Counted from the stretch's first letter, positions 11,617 through 18,939 are shown. The stretch is 24,423 bases of DNA from Candidatus Nitrosopumilus sp. (GCA_011055585.1 DRGT01000149.1:1-24423); one strand, 5' to 3'. Numbers and translations: made by a program. Notes: a model not told the origin generated them from the letters alone.

Positions 11617-11796
11617 AGGGATTTTCTAATGCTTTCTCTATGCTCTTTAATGCAGGAAGAAACTTCCCTCAAGATATTTTATAGTTGTTCCAAACCTTGG
11701 GTTATAGGGATTTTCATCGTTCTTTAAACTCTCAACAAAGTTTTCTATATCTTTGATTAGATAATCTATCTCAGTTCGTGCCCGTTCCACTGCCAT
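11615..11796 (-). pseudogene. Small helical protein gene with a single-base frameshift
   Basis: Minus-strand ATG at 11796 begins MAVERARTEIDYLIKDIENF, continues VESLKNDENPYNPRFGTTIK then YLE, and in the same frame ends as GSFFLH and a stop at 11647-11649. Reading from the GGG in the GAGGGAAG stretch in the next frame gives GKFLPALKSIEKALENP and a stop at 11615-11617, a much more protein-like continuation. One missing G in that run explains the break, so the intact product would be about 60 residues. Either this strain has lost the gene, or the read has an indel in a short homopolymer. Repeat A+B lies 18 nt upstream of the ATG. Confidence 0.5.
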
Positions 11797-11813
11797 AAAA
11801 TAAGAATTGAGTA

Positions 11814-11846
11814 CTAAGAATTAAGAATTTCAAAATTAAAACGTCA
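11814..11846 (+). repeat. Repeat A+B, 33-nt variant; last copy in window
   Basis: CTAAGAATTAAGAATTTCAA, then AATTAAAACGTCA. It lies 18 nt upstream of the minus-strand start at 11796. No further A, B or C copy was seen to the window end. Confidence 0.8.
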
Positions 11847-11894
11847 ATTAAAATAAAAAAGATTAATGCAAAGAAAACATAGACCTCGTAAATC

Positions 11895-12203
11895 TTGATC
11901 AACCTCGAAAAGCTGTTCCTGCAAGTACGATATGACTGTAGCTCACAGGACAAGCAAAATCTTGAATCATTGCAGAAACAAATCCAAGAAAGAATCAATT
12001 TTCTCAACGAGAATAAACTGGACAGCTATGCCGATCCCGAGCTTTTAGACCAGTACGAACTGTACAGTCAGATTCAACAATGCGCTTTTCAGGACCATAC
12101 AGATCAGTATTTAGTAATAATTGGCGTCATTGCAGGGATTTCTCTTCTTGTTTACCTTCGTTGGAAAATGATAAAGAAAGGAGAAATTGGTCAAAGCAAT
12201 TAG
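11895..12203 (+). CDS. Hypothetical protein with C-terminal membrane helix, 102 aa
   Basis: The frame opens at TTG 11895, directly after a stop, and no in-frame ATG follows in the N-terminal part. Residues 1-70 are polar and probably helical/coiled (CSSQDKQNLESLQKQIQERI, then NFLNENKLDSYADPELLDQY), with Cys at 15 and 63. Residues about 72-90 (YLVIIGVIAGISLLVYL) form one membrane helix, followed by a basic cytoplasmic-type end RWKMIKKGE. Tail-anchored topology is therefore likely, with the polar part outside the cell if the positive-inside rule holds. No family is recognised. It lies 72 nt upstream of the DUF6659-like gene in the same direction, so co-transcription is possible. Confidence 0.55.
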   Translation: MINLEKLFLQVRYDCSSQDKQNLESLQKQIQERINFLNENKLDSYADPELLDQYELYSQIQQCAFQDHTDQYLVIIGVIAGISLLVYLRWKMIKKGEIGQSN

Positions 12204-12275
12204 AAAATTAAATAAAAAATCTATAGAAAAAAGAATTTGATCATCCTTAAGTCAGATTATGACGTAACAATTCTC

Positions 12276-12644
12276 ATGGGGTTTCCTTATCTTGATTTGG
12301 TAGAAAAGGCCCTAAAAATAAGTCCTGAAATTCGATTTGCAACAGTTTGTAACATGCTTGGCGAGGTAAAGTATAGCGAACATAGATCAGGTACAAAAAA
12401 TCTTCTGTCACAAAGAGAAAGTCTAAAATCACTTGAATCTGCCGCACGAGCTTGGACGTTACGAAATGAATTTGCCTCAAAGATTGGCAAAGGAGAATAT
12501 GTACTTGCACAGTACGGCAAGGTAAAACGTATTGCTATTCCATTGGATAGTGAACACCTTCTTTATCTGACAACAACGAAAAAGGCTGATCATAACCAAA
12601 CCATAGAAGGTATTCTAAAACAAGTGCATGCATCCCACGCATAG
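12276..12644 (+). CDS. DUF6659-like protein, 122 aa
   Basis: The product from ATG 12276 shows the layout of DUF6659 proteins, a small family expanded in thaumarchaea: PEIRFATVCNMLGEVKYSEH (strand-turn-strand), a helix with RESLKSLESAARAWTLRNEF, then KIGKGEYVLAQYGKVKRIAI and SEHLLYLTTTKKADH. The fold resembles a PAS or roadblock-like sensor domain, but no cofactor motif is visible and no function is known. The frame is open back to TTG 12237, which would add 13 residues. I prefer the ATG because conserved-looking sequence starts shortly after it. It is cytosolic. Confidence 0.7.
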   Translation: MGFPYLDLVEKALKISPEIRFATVCNMLGEVKYSEHRSGTKNLLSQRESLKSLESAARAWTLRNEFASKIGKGEYVLAQYGKVKRIAIPLDSEHLLYLTTTKKADHNQTIEGILKQVHASHA

Positions 12645-12692
12645 CCACACAATCTTTTCTTTTTATTTTTCATGGAATAATTATAACGGAAA

Positions 12693-13001
12693 TTAGTATT
12701 CTATGTTCTTGATTCGTACTTGACTTTGGTGTGATTCCAAATAATGTCCCAAAAAATTCTTTATCTGCTCACTAATTCTGTATCCCAAGGCGCCATCCAT
12801 CATTCCAGATTTCTCTATTACAGAAAACATTTCTTCGCTTATCTGCAAATTAAAAAAGCTCCAGCCAGCCTTTGTAAACGGCTCAAATAGCTTATATCCA
12901 TTTTCTACTTTGCAAGTTTGCTCAAGAGCTTCCATCGCCTTTTTGACAAGAACAATCTCTTTTTCATAATTTCTAGTGCTGAGTTGGAACAATGGTTGCA
13001 A
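12693..13001 (-). CDS. Hypothetical protein, 102 aa
   Basis: The minus-strand frame starts at TTG 13001; other TTG codons follow within ten residues, so the start is uncertain. The protein is soluble and mixed alpha/beta. Part 1 is helical (NYEKEIVLVKKAMEALEQTC), followed by a central aromatic stretch (YKLFEPFTKAGWSFFNLQIS) and a C-terminal helix with several His and Gln (IKNFLGHYLESHQSQVRIKN). No catalytic or metal motif is obvious. It converges on the DUF6659-like gene. I do not recognise the family. Confidence 0.55.
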   Translation of the reverse strand: MQPLFQLSTRNYEKEIVLVKKAMEALEQTCKVENGYKLFEPFTKAGWSFFNLQISEEMFSVIEKSGMMDGALGYRISEQIKNFLGHYLESHQSQVRIKNIEY

Positions 13002-13063
13002 AGGTGACTGTTACATTAAGGAAATAGCTGTTACTTTAATCTCATTTTCACCAATTACTCTTA

Positions 13064-13165
13064 ATGATTAAATGGAGAGATTGCCTTCTAATCATGGGAT
13101 TTGTAGCATTTGTAATATTCCTAGTCATAGGAATTTATGCATCAAGATGTGAGCCTGATTGTTAG
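13064..13165 (+). CDS. Predicted single-helix membrane microprotein, 33 aa
   Basis: ATG at 13064 gives MIKWRDCLLIMGFVAFVIFL followed by VIGIYASRCEPDC and a stop. A short charged start precedes one hydrophobic helix (residues 8-25), and the tail has two cysteines (C29, C33) close to the membrane. The C-x3-C tail could be oxidised outside the cell or bind metal. The gene is very short and is supported only by its pattern and clear start. Confidence 0.4.
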   Translation: MIKWRDCLLIMGFVAFVIFLVIGIYASRCEPDC

Positions 13166-13196
13166 TGTTTTATACTGATTTTGTAATAATTTGAAG

Positions 13197-13328
13197 ATGT
13201 ATTTTACAGCGCTTCCAGATGAGCATGCACTCAAAGTTGCCTGGCGCCATTACGACACTATCAGGAAAAAATATCATACAAAAAGAGCAGAGGTTTATAA
13301 TCACTTTTTGCGTCTAGTAAAGTCCTAG
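13197..13328 (+). CDS. Hypothetical small basic protein, 43 aa
   Basis: ATG at 13197 encodes MYFTALPDEHALKVAWRHYD and then TIRKKYHTKRAEVYNHFLRL. The 43 residues are rich in His, Lys, Arg and Tyr and would form two short amphipathic helices. It has no Cys. It converges on the small minus-strand gene at 13340 with 11 nt between stops. The coding call rests on a full-length frame filling the gap. Confidence 0.4.
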   Translation: MYFTALPDEHALKVAWRHYDTIRKKYHTKRAEVYNHFLRLVKS

Positions 13329-13339
13329 TTACCATTTTT

Positions 13340-13456
13340 TTATTCTTCTAGCTGGTAATCGTCTGATAGAATCCAGGCTAGTCCACGAAAATCAATCCAA
13401 GAAGAGTCTGTCTTTTCTTCTTGAACTTGGAGAATCTGGATGTATTTTTCAACCAT
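13340..13456 (-). CDS. Hypothetical small acidic protein, 38 aa
   Basis: Minus-strand ATG at 13456 gives MVEKYIQILQVQEEKTDSSW followed by IDFRGLAWILSDDYQLEE. It is acidic and soluble with two tryptophans, likely one helix and one strand. No motif is recognised. It diverges from the secreted protein gene at 13544. Confidence 0.4.
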   Translation of the reverse strand: MVEKYIQILQVQEEKTDSSWIDFRGLAWILSDDYQLEE

Positions 13457-13543
13457 AGTATAGAATTATGATTTTTGAATAAAAGAGGCGCGTAGAACTT
13501 ATCAATTATTCATTTTTTTACTAGAAATGACAATTATACAAAC

Positions 13544-13924
13544 ATGAAGCTTGTACTTTTGATTCTTCCCTTGTTGTTTAGCTTGTTTTGGAATGTCGCT
13601 CTAGCTGAAGATAAAAGAGGTTACGTTTTGGTTGATGAGCAGATAGAGATAATGTCAGATGTTACAAACTCTCAGGACAGAATTCAAAACTTTGCGTACA
13701 TTGTTCAGTTAAAGAACGATGAAGGAGTTACTATTTCACTTGCTTGGATTACGGGTGCGTTATCACCAAATCAGCGACTCAGTCCGGCTCTTTCGTGGAC
13801 TCCTGACAAAGCTGGAATGTTTACAGCCGAAATTTTTGTGTGGGAATCAATCAACAATCCTGATGCACTTTCTCCGCCATTGCACCTTGATATTGAGGTT
13901 AGAGAGAAAATAAAACAAGGTTGA
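13544..13924 (+). CDS. Secreted beta-sandwich protein, 126 aa
   Basis: Residues 1-21 are a signal peptide: MKLVLLILPLLFSLFWNVAL followed by AEDKRG, with cleavage likely after ALA. The mature about 105 residues are beta-rich (GYVLVDEQIEIMSDVTNSQD, FAYIVQLKNDEGVTISLAWI, TAEIFVWESINN), like an archaeal Ig-like or carboxypeptidase-regulatory-type surface domain. The stretch WTPDKAGMFTAEIFVW is typical of extracellular domains in thaumarchaeal cell-surface proteins. No Cys remains in the mature part. It probably acts at the cell surface; no ligand can be named. Confidence 0.7.
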   Translation: MKLVLLILPLLFSLFWNVALAEDKRGYVLVDEQIEIMSDVTNSQDRIQNFAYIVQLKNDEGVTISLAWITGALSPNQRLSPALSWTPDKAGMFTAEIFVWESINNPDALSPPLHLDIEVREKIKQG

Positions 13925-13962
13925 ATAACATTTTTTGTATTATGACGATTCTATGATAATTG

Positions 13963-14115
13963 ATGAATTTTGATGTTGAAGACAGACAGATACAGAAAAA
14001 GATTGACTGGATTTCAAGACAGATTAGAGAAACAAAAATCCAACTAAACCGAGAATACAAAGAGCTCAAAGAAGCTTTAAAAGAACAAGAAAAATTACGG
14101 GAAAAAAATAAGTAA
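13963..14115 (+). CDS. Small coiled-coil protein, 50 aa
   Basis: ATG at 13963 starts MNFDVEDRQIQKKIDWISRQ and continues IRETKIQLNREYKELKEALK to EKLREKNK. Almost the whole chain fits a charged heptad pattern with hydrophobic a/d positions, so a coiled coil is likely. It lies 20 nt upstream of the C2HC-finger gene in the same direction. Unknown family. Confidence 0.45.
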   Translation: MNFDVEDRQIQKKIDWISRQIRETKIQLNREYKELKEALKEQEKLREKNK

Positions 14116-14135
14116 ATTAATCACATAACTAAAAC

Positions 14136-14225
14136 ATGGGTAGATTTTTTGCCTGTCAGAAATGTGGCGAAGTTTTTGATAGACGAAAAAAGGCAGAACA
14201 CAGGTGTAAATCTAATTCTCACTAA
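14136..14225 (+). CDS. Zinc-finger microprotein, 29 aa
   Basis: ATG at 14136 gives MGRFFACQKCGEVFDRRKKA followed by EHRCKSNSH. C7-x2-C10 and H22-x-C24 (with a further His at 29) match a C2HC/C2H2-type finger, FACQKCGEVF being the typical hairpin. It could contact DNA, RNA or protein. It follows the coiled-coil gene closely and converges on the ammonia-lyase-like gene. Confidence 0.5.
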   Translation: MGRFFACQKCGEVFDRRKKAEHRCKSNSH

Positions 14226-14232
14226 TTGATGT

Positions 14233-14625
14233 TTACTTTTTTCTCTGTTTTTCTTTTGTTACCACACAAGTACCAGAAGCCTTTGCAACAAGAATTGGCG
14301 GGTCTAGGACATCGCACGCACTTTGATGATCTGGAGAAGGAGCAATCACCTTGTATGCCTCAAAGACAATTTTTCTACTAGTATTGCCTACCTCAGTAAT
14401 TTTTCCAGTGACCTCAATGAAATCACCACCGTGAACCGGTACAAGAAACTCTACATTATCATATGCACGAAGAAGGCCTTCATCTCCATCATATCGAATT
14501 GTTAACTCCGTAGCTACATCACCAAACAGATTGAGAATACGTGCACCATCAACTAAGTTTCCAGCGTAATGTGCATCTTGTGAGCTCATACGAACTCGTA
14601 ATTTGGCTTGTGGAAACGTAGTCAT
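14233..14625 (-). CDS. kal: 3-aminobutyryl-CoA ammonia-lyase-like hotdog protein
   Basis: The 130-residue product from ATG 14625 closely follows the pattern of 3-aminobutyryl-CoA (or beta-alanyl-CoA) ammonia-lyase: [20 protein letters not shown] at the start, [40 protein letters not shown] and [16 protein letters not shown] at the end. In clostridial lysine fermentation Kal removes ammonia from 3-aminobutyryl-CoA to give crotonyl-CoA. Here no other lysine-fermentation gene is visible, so the physiological substrate is uncertain. A link to CoA intermediates of autotrophic carbon fixation is speculation. The hotdog fold works as a multimer in the cytosol. The PAC2-family gene lies 34 nt upstream on the same strand, suggesting co-transcription. 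Confidence 0.8.
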   Translation of the reverse strand: MTTFPQAKLRVRMSSQDAHYAGNLVDGARILNLFGDVATELTIRYDGDEGLLRAYDNVEFLVPVHGGDFIEVTGKITEVGNTSRKIVFEAYKVIAPSPDHQSACDVLDPPILVAKASGTCVVTKEKQRKK

Positions 14626-14659
14626 GCATTAAGATACAACTTGTAGAATGAAAGTTTTT

Positions 14660-15364
14660 TTATTGTTTGAATTTTGGTGGCCAATAATGTTTCATTTTTT
14701 CATCAATATCGTCTGCGATCGCATCTAGTTCTGTTGTGATTCCAAGTTTTTGGTATGTTAACTTCTCCAAAGTCTTGATGATGCTTTTTGCTGCGCGATA
14801 TTGCGGAATTTCAGGCTCGTTTAGCTCTGCATACAAACCAATTCCAGAAATTCCATTTGACTTTGCATATCCCAATACCAATCCATTAAAGCCAGTAATT
14901 AGCGACTTTTGTGGCGTTGTTTCAAACTTTGATTTTTCTAGTTGTTCTTTTAGTTGGGTTGATGTTGCGGTAACAAAGGTTTGTGGATCTTTTCCAAGCT
15001 GACGATTTGTATGAAAGCCACCCAATGTGTAAATGAACTTTGCAGAATATTTTTTTGAAACATCAATAACATCTTGGCACAATGCATGAAGCTCTTCATT
15101 GCTTTGTGGCTGACCCATTCCGCCCCCAAACACAATAAAGTCATCTGCACATCTATACTCCCATTTTTCATCTGGAAGCTCAATGTAACCTCCTTTATCC
15201 ACTACATAGCTTGGATACGAAGTCTTTGCTGTTCGGAATTTTTTTGTCTTCAAGTTGTCGTTGATAAAATCTATTACTATACCACCTACGTTTCCCATGT
15301 CTGACATGGCAGCAATAATAATTGGTTTTTTTAAATCTGGTTCAGATTCTTGAAAAAACTCCAT
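14660..15364 (-). CDS. PAC2 family (proteasome assembly chaperone-like) protein
   Basis: The 234-residue product from ATG 15364 fits the archaeal PAC2/DUF75 family (COG2047): PIIIAAMSDMGNVGGIVIDF at the N-terminus, DDFIVFGGGMGQPQSNEELH in the middle, IYTLGGFHTNRQLG, and SLITGFNGLVLGYAKSNGIS. The Rossmann-like alpha/beta fold is shared with eukaryotic Pac2 proteasome chaperones. Archaeal members have been linked to the proteasome by homology only. Length is usual for the family. It is followed on the same strand by the ammonia-lyase-like gene. The role could be proteasome assembly or an unrelated ligand-binding activity. Confidence 0.88.
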   Translation of the reverse strand: MEFFQESEPDLKKPIIIAAMSDMGNVGGIVIDFINDNLKTKKFRTAKTSYPSYVVDKGGYIELPDEKWEYRCADDFIVFGGGMGQPQSNEELHALCQDVIDVSKKYSAKFIYTLGGFHTNRQLGKDPQTFVTATSTQLKEQLEKSKFETTPQKSLITGFNGLVLGYAKSNGISGIGLYAELNEPEIPQYRAAKSIIKTLEKLTYQKLGITTELDAIADDIDEKMKHYWPPKFKQ

Positions 15365-15445
15365 GCATGGTATAATCTCTTTTTGGATTAATAGGTTATC
15401 TAATCTAGATCAGATTAAAGTAGCTACGCAACTAAGTTTCAAATC

Positions 15446-15604
15446 ATGGTAGATTTTTGTCCCTTTTGTAAAAAGGAAAATCATTACGTAAAGCTAGAAT
15501 TGACTGAATCAATGTTATTGATATGTATCAGGTGTTCTCGTGCCTTTGAGGTAAAATTCAATGGAAAAAGAGAGCTATACTATGGTGTAGGTTTTAAATT
15601 CTAA
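15446..15604 (+). CDS. Zinc-ribbon protein, 52 aa
   Basis: ATG at 15446 encodes MVDFCPFCKKENHYVKLELT and then ESMLLICIRCSRAFEVKFNG. Knuckles C5-P-F-C8 and C27-I-R-C30 are 18 residues apart, with beta strands between, as in a TFIIS/Rpb9-like ribbon. It lies 19 nt upstream of the Cys-rich gene at 15624, so they may form one unit. Family unknown; zinc binding is likely. Confidence 0.55.
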   Translation: MVDFCPFCKKENHYVKLELTESMLLICIRCSRAFEVKFNGKRELYYGVGFKF

Positions 15605-15623
15605 AACAGCTAATAAAGAAATA

Positions 15624-15731
15624 ATGAATGATTATACGTGTACTTGTTCATGCGGTTGTCAAAATCCTGCTGATGACTATGTATGTCATAATTGCAAAAT
15701 TGGTATGTGTAAAGTAGGAATGAAAAGATAG
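15624..15731 (+). CDS. Cys-rich microprotein, 35 aa
   Basis: ATG at 15624 gives MNDYTCTCSCGCQNPADDYV followed by CHNCKIGMCKVGMKR. It has seven Cys (6, 8, 10, 12, 21, 24, 29) and one His (22). The CTCSCGC run plus CHNC and MC arrangement could hold one or two zinc ions, or an iron-sulfur or copper site. It is metallothionein-like in Cys density but ordered like a ribbon. Function unknown. Confidence 0.5.
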   Translation: MNDYTCTCSCGCQNPADDYVCHNCKIGMCKVGMKR

Positions 15732-15785
15732 TTTCATAATCATTAAGGAAAAGTATATTTTGACTTTGAGTTGATATCAAACAAA

Positions 15786-15947
15786 ATGAATCTAGAAGTT
15801 GAAAACGAAATAAAGGCAGAGATTGAAAAAGTAATTACTAGTGAAGATAGTCCGGTAGGAATTGACGCCAAAAAAACTCACATAATTATTATCAACAAGC
15901 TGGTTGAAATTGAAAAACGCTTAGATACACTTGAAAAGATGCATTGA
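15786..15947 (+). CDS. Hypothetical small helical protein, 53 aa
   Basis: ATG at 15786 encodes MNLEVENEIKAEIEKVITSE, then DSPVGIDAKKTHIIIINKLV, then EIEKRLDTLEKMH. Two charged helices flank a short loop with SPVGIDAKKTH; the C-terminal helix has a heptad pattern. A TATA-like TATATTTT lies about 25-30 nt upstream. It is soluble with no metal motif. It precedes the rhodanese gene by 48 nt in the same direction. Unknown family. Confidence 0.45.
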   Translation: MNLEVENEIKAEIEKVITSEDSPVGIDAKKTHIIIINKLVEIEKRLDTLEKMH

Positions 15948-15995
15948 TCGGCGATACGAATCATAGCTTAAGTACAACAAAAACGAATTAGTATT

Positions 15996-16292
15996 ATGGC
16001 AGAAAAAATCTCAGCTAGTGATCTAAAAGCAAACAAGGATAGTTTTGTTATAATAGATGTCAGAGAGGCAGATGAATTGGCTGGTGGCAAAATTGAAGGT
16101 TCTCAACATATGCCTCTTGGATTAACAATTCGAAATGCTAAGAAAAAACAGATTGAGGATTTAAGAAATAAAAAAATCTGCACATATTGTGGCTCTGGTT
16201 ATAGAGGTAACATTGCTGCTGATGAATTAAACAAAGAGGGATTCAATGCAGTGACACTCGAAGGCGGTTATCCTTCTTGGAACCAATCTTAA
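15996..16292 (+). CDS. Rhodanese-like sulfurtransferase domain protein
   Basis: The 98-residue single rhodanese domain has FVIIDVREADELAGGKIEGS (CDC25-type N-terminal signature DVRE), HMPLG, and the active-site loop C65-G-S-G-Y-R70 in KICTYCGSGYRGNIAADEL, where Cys65 would carry the persulfide. Rhodaneses move sulfane sulfur from thiosulfate or persulfide donors to thiol acceptors. Single-domain members often serve tRNA thiolation, molybdopterin or iron-sulfur synthesis. The loop has the six-residue size of classical sulfur-transfer enzymes rather than the seven-residue CDC25 type. It lies 50 nt upstream of hisS, which has its own TATA-like box, so co-transcription is uncertain. Confidence 0.9.
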   Translation: MAEKISASDLKANKDSFVIIDVREADELAGGKIEGSQHMPLGLTIRNAKKKQIEDLRNKKICTYCGSGYRGNIAADELNKEGFNAVTLEGGYPSWNQS

Positions 16293-16310
16293 TTTTTTAA
16301 TTTCAAATAA

Positions 16311-16317
16311 CTTAAAT
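16311..16317 (+). promoter_or_regulatory. TATA-like box for hisS
   Basis: CTTAAAT ends 25 nt before the hisS ATG, which suggests a short or absent leader, as in many archaeal mRNAs. Confidence 0.45.
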
Positions 16318-16342
16318 CAATACATCATAATCACAGAATAAC

Positions 16343-17623
16343 ATGGAACTTCCGCGTGGAATGAAAGATTTTGAGCCAGACGAGCTTGCAAAAATAGAGC
16401 ACATCAGACAAAAATTCCAAGAAACTGCGCAGCTTTTCGGATTCAAACAGATGGATCCTTCTCCAATAGAATTACTTGAAACACTAGAAGTAAAGGGAGG
16501 GCCAGCTATCAAAGATGAGATTTATTTTTTCAAAGACAAACACGATAGAGAAATTGCTTTACGATTTGATTTTACAGTTGGTCTAACAAGATATGTTGTA
16601 TCACAAAAATCGCTAAGAATGCCAGCAAAGATTTCAGCCTTCGGTGGGGTATGGCGATATGATGAGCCACAAAGAGGACGATACAGATACTTTCACCAAT
16701 GGAATGTAGAGATTTATGGAAAACAAAGTCTAGAATCTGAAGCTGAAATTATAGAATTCACATCAAGACTCTTTGATTCATTAAAGATGCAAAACATCTC
16801 ACTTGATATCAATCATAGAGCATTAGTCCAGTCATACATCAACAAAGTTTTCGAATCAAATGAACATGTGTTAGTGTCTGACATTTTACGGGCTGTTGAT
16901 AAAATTCAGAAAAAATCTAGACAAGACATTCTAAATGAATTTCAGAAAAAAGGATACGATGCTGATAGGCTTGAGAAAATACTTGATTTTGCAAAAATCA
17001 GAGGAAATCCAAAAGAGATTCAAGAAAAACACAAAGAACTAGTTGAGGGACTAGATGGTTGGTCTAATCTAACAAAACTATTTGATTCTCTAAAAAACAG
17101 AGACGTTGAAAACGTCAGAATTAATTTTGGTATAGTTCGTGGCCTTGATTATTATTCTGGAATGGTCTTTGAGGTCTTTGATACAACATCAGACCTTGGT
17201 GCACTTGCAGGTGGTGGAACATATGATGCATTAACGAAGGCGTTTGGTAGAGATGACATTTCAGCTACTGGTGTTGCGGGAGGAGTAGAACGAATGATCA
17301 TAACAATGGAAGGACAAAAAATTGCAGCAATTGTTCCTATACAAATGGTATCAGTTGTTTATGTTAATGAGGAAATGAAAGCACCAGCCATGAATCTTGC
17401 ATCAAAGCTAAGACAAAAACAAATTCCTGTAACTATTGATGTTACTGGAAAATCATTATCAAAGCAGATGGAGCATGCATCAGGTTCTACCTTTGCAGTC
17501 ATAGTTGGACCAAAAGAATATGCAGATGATTCTGTAGTGTTACGAAACATGAATGATGGTAAAGAAAACACAATGAAAATTAATAATTTACTTGAAAGTA
17601 TAAGCTCAATTCTTAATTTATAA
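16343..17623 (+). CDS. hisS: Histidyl-tRNA synthetase
   Basis: The 426-residue product is a class II aminoacyl-tRNA synthetase that attaches histidine to tRNA-His using ATP. It begins MELPRGMKDFEPDELAKIEH, the usual HisRS start. Motif 2 is GGVWRYDEPQRGRYRYFHQW (about residues 99-118), with the ATP-binding Arg. HisRS-specific signatures follow: GLDYYSGMVFEVF (from about 267) and LAGGGTYDAL (from about 287). Residues about 330-426 (PIQMVSVVYVNEEMKAPAMN to FAVIVGPKEYADDSVVLRNM) form the anticodon-binding alpha/beta domain. Length is normal for archaea. The 3' end overlaps the convergent aIF6 gene by 11 nt. Confidence 0.97.
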   Translation: MELPRGMKDFEPDELAKIEHIRQKFQETAQLFGFKQMDPSPIELLETLEVKGGPAIKDEIYFFKDKHDREIALRFDFTVGLTRYVVSQKSLRMPAKISAFGGVWRYDEPQRGRYRYFHQWNVEIYGKQSLESEAEIIEFTSRLFDSLKMQNISLDINHRALVQSYINKVFESNEHVLVSDILRAVDKIQKKSRQDILNEFQKKGYDADRLEKILDFAKIRGNPKEIQEKHKELVEGLDGWSNLTKLFDSLKNRDVENVRINFGIVRGLDYYSGMVFEVFDTTSDLGALAGGGTYDALTKAFGRDDISATGVAGGVERMIITMEGQKIAAIVPIQMVSVVYVNEEMKAPAMNLASKLRQKQIPVTIDVTGKSLSKQMEHASGSTFAVIVGPKEYADDSVVLRNMNDGKENTMKINNLLESISSILNL

Positions 17624-18278
17624 ATGCACGAGTAAGCATCATTATTTCAGGACCGTTTGTTGGTCTTCCAACTACTGCAGAATGATTGTTTGCTAAAATA
17701 CCAGAGGACACAAATGGAATTCCGCCATTAATTGTGGCAGCCTCAATATGAACGCCCATTACATCTGAGATTGCCTTGATGTCTTTTTCATCAGTCTCGG
17801 GGTGAATTATACCACCACTGTCAGTTACCACAACCATTGCGCCAACTTGTTGATATCCTGCAACTTTTTTCTGAATTACCTCAACATCTAGTGCGTCTTC
17901 AATCTGTTTGATATGTTCTTTTGAAATCAATGGAGATACAACTGCTCCTTTACCGTTTACTGCAATCATGTTACCAAGTGCAGTATACTTTGTATCAATT
18001 ACAGTAACATCAAGGCCAGTTGATTTTTCCAAGTGTTCTAACTCATATTGAGCAGATGTTCGTGGAATCAAAATTCCGTGATTATTTACAACCATCAAAA
18101 CTCCAACTAGTCTAGTATTTGCTATAGAAGTAAACACGTAGCTAGCACCAAGATAGTCAGCTAAATTCTCAGCTTTTGATTTTGTAAATCCGTTTGGGAT
18201 AAACACATAATCATCATTTACATTAGTATAGATCCCAATGTTTGGTCCGCGATAAACGTCATACTTAATAATATCCAA
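17613..18278 (-). CDS. eif6: Translation initiation factor aIF6
   Basis: The 221-residue product from TTG 18278 is the archaeal homolog of eIF6, which binds the large ribosomal subunit and prevents premature joining of subunits. The five-fold pseudo-repeat (pentein) is visible as recurring short units: GPNIGIYTNVNDDYVFIPNG, NTRLVGVLMVVNNHGILIPR, KYTALGNMIAVNGKGAVVSP, YQQVGAMVVVTDSGGIIHPE, and FVSSGILANNHSAVVGRPTN. Length is typical. It converges on hisS with an 11-nt overlap of coding ends and diverges from the ferredoxin gene across a 127-nt shared promoter region. Confidence 0.97.
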   Translation of the reverse strand: MDIIKYDVYRGPNIGIYTNVNDDYVFIPNGFTKSKAENLADYLGASYVFTSIANTRLVGVLMVVNNHGILIPRTSAQYELEHLEKSTGLDVTVIDTKYTALGNMIAVNGKGAVVSPLISKEHIKQIEDALDVEVIQKKVAGYQQVGAMVVVTDSGGIIHPETDEKDIKAISDVMGVHIEAATINGGIPFVSSGILANNHSAVVGRPTNGPEIMMLTRAFIN

Positions 18279-18375
18279 TAAATGGATTAAAAAGCCAAAA
18301 AATATGAACGTAATGACAAAAAATGGCGTTATGTCTGCTGATTGTATAATTTAGTTTCCACTAAGTTTGTCTAAG

Positions 18376-18385
18376 TTTAAATAAT
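18376..18385 (+). promoter_or_regulatory. TATA box for the ferredoxin gene
   Basis: TTTAAATAAT ends 20 nt before the ATG at 18406. It is the best match to an archaeal TATA element in this divergent gap. Confidence 0.5.
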
Positions 18386-18399
18386 ATCCAAAATGATGA

Positions 18400-18939
<540 letters not shown>

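Noticed and set aside
1..11846. CRISPR-like array from the dispersed A/B/C repeats
   Set aside because: Spacing is irregular (hundreds to thousands of bases), whole genes lie between copies and no cas gene is present.
17613..17623. 11-nt overlap of hisS and aIF6 as an anomaly
   Set aside because: Short convergent overlaps are common in compact archaeal genomes and both proteins look full length.
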